Positions 58,186-64,000 of a stretch of 64,000 bases of DNA are shown one piece after another. The notes beneath the pieces were generated by a model, which was not told where the DNA came from, searched no databases, and saw only the letters and a program-made list of their open reading frames with translations. Each line of letters begins with the position of its first letter. Within the stretch, counting starts at the first letter, position 1. This DNA is from Multivorans sp965116445 (GTDB taxonomy: Bacteria > Acidobacteriota > Thermoanaerobaculia > Multivoradales > Multivoraceae). Position numbers and translations under genes: made by a program. Where the stretch lies: contig OZ220688.1 of assembly GCA_965116445.1 (NCBI GenBank), forward strand, positions 2,232,001-2,296,000. The letters are read 5' to 3'.

Positions 58186-61100
58186 CTACTGCGGCGGACG
58201 GCCATCCCCGGCCGGCTGGCGGATCAGATCGAGCAACTCGTCGGCGTTCAGGCGTCCGGCGGTGGAGGCGCCCTCGAGCAACTGGTCGGCCAGATCCCGC
58301 TTGCGACGGTGTAAATCGACGATCTGTTCCTCGATCGTGCCTTCCGTCACCAGGCGATAGATCGTAACCGGCCGCGTCTGCCCGATGCGATGGGCCCGAT
58401 CCGAGGCCTGATCCTCCACTGCCGGGTTCCACCAGGGGTCCATGTGGATCACGTAGTCCGCCGCGGTGAGGTTCAAGCCAAGGCCGCCAGCCTTGAGCGA
58501 AATGAGAAAGACATCGCCCTCGCCGGCCTGAAAGGCGGCGATGCGCCTCGCCCGGACCTTCGCCGGCGTCGAACCGTCCAGATACTGGTAGCTGACGCTT
58601 GCGCCCTTCAGGTGCTGCTCGATCAACTTGAGATGCTTGACGAACTGCGAGAAGACCAACACCTTGTGCCGATTTTCCAACAACTCCTCCAGGGTCTCCG
58701 CGAAAACGGCGAGCTTCGAACTCGGCGCATCGGCGGCGTCGAGCACCAGTCGCGGATGGCAGCAGGCCAGCCGCAGGCGCGTCAGGTGCGCGAGCACCTG
58801 TACCCGGCGAGCGCCCTCGACCAGGTCGGGACCGTCGTCGCGCACGGCCTCGAGCTCCGCGAGGGCGCGTCCGCGCAGGGTCTCGTACAGCGTAGCCTCC
58901 TCCGTCGACATGGTGACACGCAGCGTGATCTCCGTCCGCTCCGGCAGGTCGTCCAGCACGTCGGCCTTCAGGCGCCGCAGGACGAACGGAGCGATCAGTC
59001 GACGCAGCCGGGCCTGGGCCATCGCGTCGCCGTCGCGCTCAATGGGAAGGGCGAAACCCCGCCGGAACCCTTGCAGGGAGCCGAGCAAGCCCGGATTGAC
59101 GAATCCGAACAGCGAGTGCAGGTCCATCAGATTGTTCTGAATCGGCGTGCCGGTGGTGACCAGCCGGAAACCGGCTTTCAGTCGGCGCGCCGCCTTCGTG
59201 CGCTTGGCGACGGGGTTCTTGATCGCCTGCGCCTCATCCAGCGCGACGCTGTGCCATGGTGTCGCCGCCAGCATCTCCACATCGTTCTGCAGCACGCCGT
59301 AGGTCGTGACGAACAGATCGAAGGGTCCCGGACAGTCGAGGAGCGCCGTTCGAGACGGCGCCGGCCCGGCATAGACACGGACGTTCAGCGTAGGGGCGAA
59401 ACGACGCGCCTCGTCGACCCAGTTGGCTACCACGGAGGTCGGCGCCACGACCAGGGCGGGACCTCCGGGCGCCCGTTCGAGCAGCACGGCGAGGGTCTGC
59501 ACGGTCTTCCCGAGGCCCATGTCGTCGGCGAGGCAGGCCCCCGCTCCCCAGTGCGCGAGACGGGCCAGCCAGCGGAAGCCGTCCCGCTGATAGGGCCGCA
59601 GTTCGGCCCGCAACGTGCCCGGCAGCTTCGGTTCGAACGATTCGGCCTCGGCGAGGCGCGCGCGCAAGTCGCGCCAGCCCTCGTCGGCGTCTACCTCGGC
59701 GCTGTCGAAGAGTTCGTCGAGCGCCAGGGTCGCGAGCGGATGAAGCCGCACCGCGCCCCTGGCCGACGGCGCCGCCAGACTGGCGAAGTCTTCGAGTTGG
59801 CGGCGAAAGGCGGCGCTCAGCGCAAGAAACTCCCCCTCGTCAAGTCTCAGGAAGCGCGAACCCGCACTCTCGTCCAGAAGTTCGAACAGCCGCTTCAACT
59901 GAACGGCCCGCCCTTCGTCGATGGCGAGCTTGCCGGAGGCCTGCATCCACTCCTCGGCCGACTTCAGGCGAAGGCTCAGCGAAGCCGACGACGCCTGCGC
60001 CACGATGCGGAAGGGCTCGCCCCGCGGCCACTTGCAGCGGGCGCCAATCGAGGCGAGGCGATCCAGTAGATCGAGACACCGCTCGGGTTCCGGCGCCACC
60101 AACGGTTCCAACTCCGTGGGCCGGGAAGAGAGCATCGGACACTGCTCGACCAATCGGTCGACCGCCAGGCGTTCGGCTTTCAGGTCGCGCCCCGCCTGCA
60201 CCGGAGCGCCGTTCCGGTGAGCGAACACGTTGACGCCACCGCTTCCCGGCGTGAAGTAGATGTCCGAGCCCGGGACAGGCTCCACGACGAGCGCGGCGGT
60301 CAGTCCGGCGCCCGACGGCTCGAGACGCACCCAGGGCTGCGAGTCCGCCACCACCTTCACCGCATTGGCGGCCCTGTCGACGATGTCGCTCTGCACTCGG
60401 ACGCTCGACGAGAGCGTCGACACCGCGGCCAGCAAACGCGTTCGCGACTCGGCGGGCACGACCAGTCCGGACTCGGGAACGACATGGAAAAGGCGTCGGT
60501 GATCGGCCGTGAGCCGAGTCACCTCGCAGCGTCGTTCGGTCACCATCCTGGCGATGTAGTCGTCGTCGGAGTCATTGCGGGCGTCCGCGTGAAACTCGAA
60601 CTCGTCGTCGGAGATCGCGTCCCGGGGCTCCACGCGGACAACGGCACGGCCTTCGGCGTCCTCGTCGACCGAGAGTTCGGGCTCTCGCAGCGCGATGTCC
60701 ATGGACTCTCCCTCGGCGTTGAAGACGTGCGGATGACCGGCGAGAGCGGACAGGCTCGCAAGGCCCAGGTAGTGGTCCGCGCGACCGGTCCAGTAGCTGT
60801 CGGTGGCTATCGCGGCGATGGCCTCCCGATCCTGCGGCAGGAGGAAGTCCTCTCCCTGGAGATCAGCGGCCAGACGTTTCGCCGCGACCTTCCGACCGCT
60901 CGTCCAGGAACCGTTCTTCTTCTGACGCTGTTCACGGGCGCTCAAGATGAGCGAGTGGCCCGCATCCACGATCTCCCATGCGAGCCGCCGCTTGACCGCC
61001 CGACGCGCCCCGGGACGCCCGGCCGCCTTGCGCCCGGCTTCCTCCGCGAGGAATTCGAGCGACTTGAGGGCGTTCTCCCAGTCCGCCAGCGGCCTCACCA

Positions 61101-62430
61101 GATCGACCAGCGTTCCGGAGCGGCGGTCGGCCCGTCCGGCGTCGGAAGCGCCGCCGACTGAACGATCGACCGACTGCCCATGCCGAGCCAGCACCTCGTC
61201 GCACTCGGTAACCAGCCAGGCGAAACCGCTTGCGGCCGCTCGCTGGCGATACTCCAGGAGACACGCCCGGCTCGAGTCGGCGTACGGGTAGCTGTCCAAC
61301 CAGCAGTTCAACAGGCCGTCCATCAGGGAGCTCAGAGCGGGGCGATTCAATGGTCGACCGAGCGTCTTCACCTCCGTCCTCACCCCCACTGCATCGAGCA
61401 CCCAGTCGAGTTCCCTGGCTCGCCGGTTCAAGTTGAGCTCGGCGCCGCGGTAGATCCGCTTGAGCAACTGGTTCGCAGCCAGGGAATCCAGTCGGACCAG
61501 GGCCAGCAACGACCACGCGAACGCCCTCGAATCGGGGAACACCAGACGCTTGCGCGTGCCCTTGCGCTCCTTGGCAAGGCAATCCTTGATGTGTCGTTCG
61601 GCCGACTCGTCGTCGCCCCTCAGCAGGGCAATCAAGGCTCGCGTCGCCGCCAGACCGGTGGCGGCGACCTTGCTCTCGCGACTGCTCGCTGGCAGGTTCT
61701 CGAACACCGCCAGCGCCGCGTCGAACCGGCCCTGCAGAACACGGATGAAGGCGATGTCAGCGGCATGGGTCTCCGGCGCCCGGGTCAGTTCCCCGCAGAG
61801 CCTGATAGCGGGCGCCGGCGAAGGGCATGTCTCGATGACGTGTTCAAGACATGCGGTCAGAGCGCGGGAGCGAAGTGGCTCCGGCAGAACTCGCAGCAGA
61901 TCGTCCGCCAGCGGCTCCACCAGGAAGTCCCAACTGATGCCGTCGGCAGTCTTTTCGAACTCGCGAAGCGCATCGACGTCGCCGCGAATCAGATGGCAGC
62001 GCAGCCGCATCTGACCCTGGACCGGATCCCACGGGGCCCGGAAGGCGCAAAGCTCGAGGAGCAGCGGCGTCAGGTGGCCGTTCTCGTGGGCAATGCGGGC
62101 CAGAGCGAACGACCACGCCGGACTGGCGCGAACCCCCTGGCCATGCCACTCCTCCACCAGACCCGCCTCGCACAGCTCACCCCGGCAGCGGCGCACCGTC
62201 GCCACGTCGAGACGGCGGCCGTCCAGCAGAACGCCAGCCTTGGACATGGCGCGCTGCACCCGTCCGACTCCCAACGGGCCGGGCGCCCCGACGCCGTATG
62301 CCTGGGCGACAAGTCGCGCCGCGGGCGACAATGCCGCATACTCGGCGGCGACGGAGTGCGCCTCGGCCGGAGAACCGCGAACGAGGGGAATCCGGCCGCC
62401 AGGACCGAAGTCGCTCAACCCCCTCTCCAT
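58186..62430 (-). CDS. SNF2/SWI2-family helicase
   Basis: The 1414-residue product has a C-terminal Swi2/Snf2 ATPase (about 945-1395): CLADDMGLGKTVQTLAVLL (Walker A), HSVALDEAQAIKNP (DEAQ box), TTGTPIQNNLMDLHSLFGFV, KVLVFSQFVKHLKLIEQHL, DVFLISLKAGGLGLNLT and DRAHRIGQTRPVTIYRL. The long N-terminal part (1-900) is mostly helical with no domain I can name. It is a DNA translocase by family, perhaps in repair or transcription. It overlaps the menF end by 16 bases and precedes menD, inside the menaquinone operon. Confidence 0.88.
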   Translation of the reverse strand: MERGLSDFGPGGRIPLVRGSPAEAHSVAAEYAALSPAARLVAQAYGVGAPGPLGVGRVQRAMSKAGVLLDGRRLDVATVRRCRGELCEAGLVEEWHGQGVRASPAWSFALARIAHENGHLTPLLLELCAFRAPWDPVQGQMRLRCHLIRGDVDALREFEKTADGISWDFLVEPLADDLLRVLPEPLRSRALTACLEHVIETCPSPAPAIRLCGELTRAPETHAADIAFIRVLQGRFDAALAVFENLPASSRESKVAATGLAATRALIALLRGDDESAERHIKDCLAKERKGTRKRLVFPDSRAFAWSLLALVRLDSLAANQLLKRIYRGAELNLNRRARELDWVLDAVGVRTEVKTLGRPLNRPALSSLMDGLLNCWLDSYPYADSSRACLLEYRQRAAASGFAWLVTECDEVLARHGQSVDRSVGGASDAGRADRRSGTLVDLVRPLADWENALKSLEFLAEEAGRKAAGRPGARRAVKRRLAWEIVDAGHSLILSAREQRQKKNGSWTSGRKVAAKRLAADLQGEDFLLPQDREAIAAIATDSYWTGRADHYLGLASLSALAGHPHVFNAEGESMDIALREPELSVDEDAEGRAVVRVEPRDAISDDEFEFHADARNDSDDDYIARMVTERRCEVTRLTADHRRLFHVVPESGLVVPAESRTRLLAAVSTLSSSVRVQSDIVDRAANAVKVVADSQPWVRLEPSGAGLTAALVVEPVPGSDIYFTPGSGGVNVFAHRNGAPVQAGRDLKAERLAVDRLVEQCPMLSSRPTELEPLVAPEPERCLDLLDRLASIGARCKWPRGEPFRIVAQASSASLSLRLKSAEEWMQASGKLAIDEGRAVQLKRLFELLDESAGSRFLRLDEGEFLALSAAFRRQLEDFASLAAPSARGAVRLHPLATLALDELFDSAEVDADEGWRDLRARLAEAESFEPKLPGTLRAELRPYQRDGFRWLARLAHWGAGACLADDMGLGKTVQTLAVLLERAPGGPALVVAPTSVVANWVDEARRFAPTLNVRVYAGPAPSRTALLDCPGPFDLFVTTYGVLQNDVEMLAATPWHSVALDEAQAIKNPVAKRTKAARRLKAGFRLVTTGTPIQNNLMDLHSLFGFVNPGLLGSLQGFRRGFALPIERDGDAMAQARLRRLIAPFVLRRLKADVLDDLPERTEITLRVTMSTEEATLYETLRGRALAELEAVRDDGPDLVEGARRVQVLAHLTRLRLACCHPRLVLDAADAPSSKLAVFAETLEELLENRHKVLVFSQFVKHLKLIEQHLKGASVSYQYLDGSTPAKVRARRIAAFQAGEGDVFLISLKAGGLGLNLTAADYVIHMDPWWNPAVEDQASDRAHRIGQTRPVTIYRLVTEGTIEEQIVDLHRRKRDLADQLLEGASTAGRLNADELLDLIRQPAGDGRPPQ

Positions 62431-63938
62431 GCCCCCAGAATCGCGTCGAGCTTCAGGTTCGTCTCGGCCAGTTCGCGGTCAGGATCCGAATCGGCCACGA
62501 TGCCGGCGCCGGAGTAAAGCAGACCTTTGCGGCCGGAGGCGAGGCACGAGCGCAGCGCAATCGAGAACTCGCCGTCACCACGGCCATCGAACCACCCGAC
62601 CGGCCCCGCGTACCAGCCGCGTTCCCGGTCTTCCGTGCGCCTGATCGCGGCCAGCGCATCAACGGTCGGGCTGCCCGCCACTGCCGGCGTCGGATGGAGG
62701 GCCCGCACCAGCCTCAGCACGTGAGGCGGTTCGGCCGCTTCCGCAAGCGCGGCACGAATCGGCGTCTCCAGGTGGAGCACGTTTCGCAGCACGCGCACCC
62801 CCGGCGCGGAACTCGGCGCCGCGGCGCCACAACTCCGGTCGAGGCGCTCGACGAGAAAACGCACGACGAGGTCGTGCTCCAGGCGGTCCTTGGCGCTATC
62901 GAGCAGCAGCCGCTCCAGCTCCTTGCGTCTGTCCGGAAATGGATCGCTGGCGATCGAACCGGCCAGGGCCAGGGTCTCGATCCGCCGACCCCGGCGGCTG
63001 ATGAGGAGCTCGGGCGTTGCACCGAAGAAGATGGAACCGCCGCGAAGAAAGGCGAAACAGGTGCAAGTGGGCATGTGCCTTCGCAGCCGCTCGGCGATGC
63101 GGGCGAGATCCAGCGTCCCGAAGGGTCGGTCGAGTCCGAGTTCGACCGTGCGGGCCGCGACGACTTTCTGGAGCCGTCCTTCGGACACGTCGCTCCGGAG
63201 TTCGTCCACCCGTCGCATCCACTCCTCGACGGCGGGCTGATCGCAACTTTGCAGAATCCCGGGCAGCGCAAGCGGGTCCCCGTCCGGAGTGCTCCCGTTG
63301 CCGCCGGCTCCGTCCGCCGGGGCGATCCCCCGCTCCAGTTCCTCGCCCAGCCGTTCGAGCCGGTCCCGCCACCGGGGCCCGGCCGCAATCTCCGCTCCCT
63401 CGAGAACCGCGTACAGGTGAGCCGACTCCGCTTCCGCCACGTAGCCGACCCGCGGCAGCACGAAGCTGCCCGCCCCGAAGTCGTCCCAGGCGGAGTCAAC
63501 CGGGCCCGACCGCCCTTCCGCCAATCCCGCATCGAAGGCGAGGCCCCCGTACAGCCTCAGAGCCAGCGGGTCAGCGTCCGCCAATTCGGCCCAGAGTCCC
63601 GAAGCCCGCTCCGCCAATCGATCGATCGCCGCGCCCGCTGTGCGTCCGCCGGGGTCCGACACCCCGGCCGGGACATCGGCTCCCCCGTTCGCGCCAGTCA
63701 TCTTTCCGCGCGGCGCTTCGACCTCGAAGCGCCGCGCGGCGCCCCAGCCCGCACACCGCATGCCGTCAGACGGCGACCACAGATGCCCCACCGGCTGGCA
63801 CTCGGGAAAAGCACGGGCCACCAACCGCAGGAACCTCTCAGGCGGCACTCGCGGCGCGTCAACCCGCAACGTCGATAACCGCGCCCCCGGCGCCCGGGTC
63901 CTCGGAACCAGCCGCGGTCCGGTGGCCGGCGATGTCAT
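62415..63938 (-). CDS. menF: Isochorismate synthase
   Basis: The 507-residue chorismate-binding enzyme converts chorismate to isochorismate, the first step of the pathway. Conserved parts: LQKVVAARTVEL, FFGATPELL, ETLALAGSIASD, NVLHLETPIRA, LHPTPAVAGSPTVDAL, RGWYAGPVGW and YSGAGIVADSDPDRELAET. ATG 63938 overlaps the stop of the gene before it (ATGA). The N-terminal 100 residues are Pro/Arg-rich and less conserved. Confidence 0.92.
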   Translation of the reverse strand: MTSPATGPRLVPRTRAPGARLSTLRVDAPRVPPERFLRLVARAFPECQPVGHLWSPSDGMRCAGWGAARRFEVEAPRGKMTGANGGADVPAGVSDPGGRTAGAAIDRLAERASGLWAELADADPLALRLYGGLAFDAGLAEGRSGPVDSAWDDFGAGSFVLPRVGYVAEAESAHLYAVLEGAEIAAGPRWRDRLERLGEELERGIAPADGAGGNGSTPDGDPLALPGILQSCDQPAVEEWMRRVDELRSDVSEGRLQKVVAARTVELGLDRPFGTLDLARIAERLRRHMPTCTCFAFLRGGSIFFGATPELLISRRGRRIETLALAGSIASDPFPDRRKELERLLLDSAKDRLEHDLVVRFLVERLDRSCGAAAPSSAPGVRVLRNVLHLETPIRAALAEAAEPPHVLRLVRALHPTPAVAGSPTVDALAAIRRTEDRERGWYAGPVGWFDGRGDGEFSIALRSCLASGRKGLLYSGAGIVADSDPDRELAETNLKLDAILGAWRGG

Positions 63939-64000
63939 GCGTCGGCCCCTGCCACGGTCTTCTCGCCGGCCGGCCGGCCCAGGAACAGGTTGCAGGCGCC
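63935..64000 (-). CDS. 3' end of an unidentified gene upstream of menF (partial)
   Basis: The last 21 residues (GACNLFLGRPAGEKTVAGAD, then A and TGA) are readable. The stop overlaps the menF ATG (ATGA), so this is the preceding operon gene. The body lies outside the window and I cannot name it. Confidence 0.6.
   Translation of the reverse strand, partial: GACNLFLGRPAGEKTVAGADA

Overview
The window is a 64 kb stretch of a GC-rich bacterial chromosome (high GC by eye, codons mostly ending in G or C) with almost no room between genes and many 4-base start/stop overlaps (ATGA, GTGA and once apparently CTGA). I see no rRNA, tRNA or CRISPR. The gene repertoire is: double DUF1080 protein, S9, M14, M28 and DUF885 peptidases, a DUF1080/LarA pair, PVC-type haem/copper dehydrogenase, PQQ dehydrogenase with a C-terminal domain of the DGCxxNGKYW type, GldA/F/G-like ABC system, ToxR-like winged helix regulator, and the classical menaquinone pathway. 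This mix suggests an aerobic or microaerobic, protein- and sugar-scavenging Acidobacteriota-like organism (perhaps Thermoanaerobaculia). That placement is inference from gene content only.

Layout. 1-1283: a 5'-truncated copy of a PP-loop/AraC fusion protein and a small ORF. 1284-5915: lactate-racemase-like LarA and a double DUF1080 protein (minus), then a VapBC toxin-antitoxin pair and an Ldh2-type dehydrogenase (plus). 5917-7884: a complete IS1634-like element with perfect 14-bp ends and a 6-bp target duplication, inserted exactly at the shared stop of two convergent genes. 7886-12619: secreted esterase, ABC ATPase, crotonase-family enzyme, CaiB-type CoA-transferase and a DUF4336 protein (all minus). 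12784-15371: hemB coupled to a sulfatase lipoprotein. 15417-22035: exported methyltransferase, S9 peptidase, an AMIN-domain protein, twin membrane proteins and a DUF885 peptidase. 22109-29588: a coupled oxidation cassette (SGNH-like protein, haem/HEAT/cupredoxin/cytochrome c protein, PQQ dehydrogenase). 29608-41189: TPR protein, VOC protein, DUF4340 plus GldG/F/A-like ABC system, M14 carboxypeptidase, and a sodium/solute symporter with a small membrane partner.

41237-42754 is a second insertion sequence (IS481/IS3-like rve transposase). 42840-49078 holds a PD40/M28/PDZ peptidase, a serine hydrolase, an ApaH-like phosphatase and the full-length PP-loop/AraC fusion. 49079-50813 is loose, with a 20-bp tandem repeat, a dehydrogenase remnant, a ToxR-like regulator and a small protein. 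50899-64000 is one long minus-strand operon for menaquinone synthesis, in the order menF, SNF2 helicase, menD, menH, menB, menA, menE, then an ATP-grasp-like protein. The helicase and the ATP-grasp-like protein are not standard members of this pathway, and menC is not in the window.

Two genome-scale signals stand out. First, a short hairpin repeat (ACTGGGTGC followed by a GCCGGC-stem hairpin) occurs six times, always at the 5' side of a gene; two copies are read in frame into protein N termini. Second, several genes carry a -10-like hexamer 7-13 bases before their start codon, suggesting common leaderless or near-leaderless transcription.
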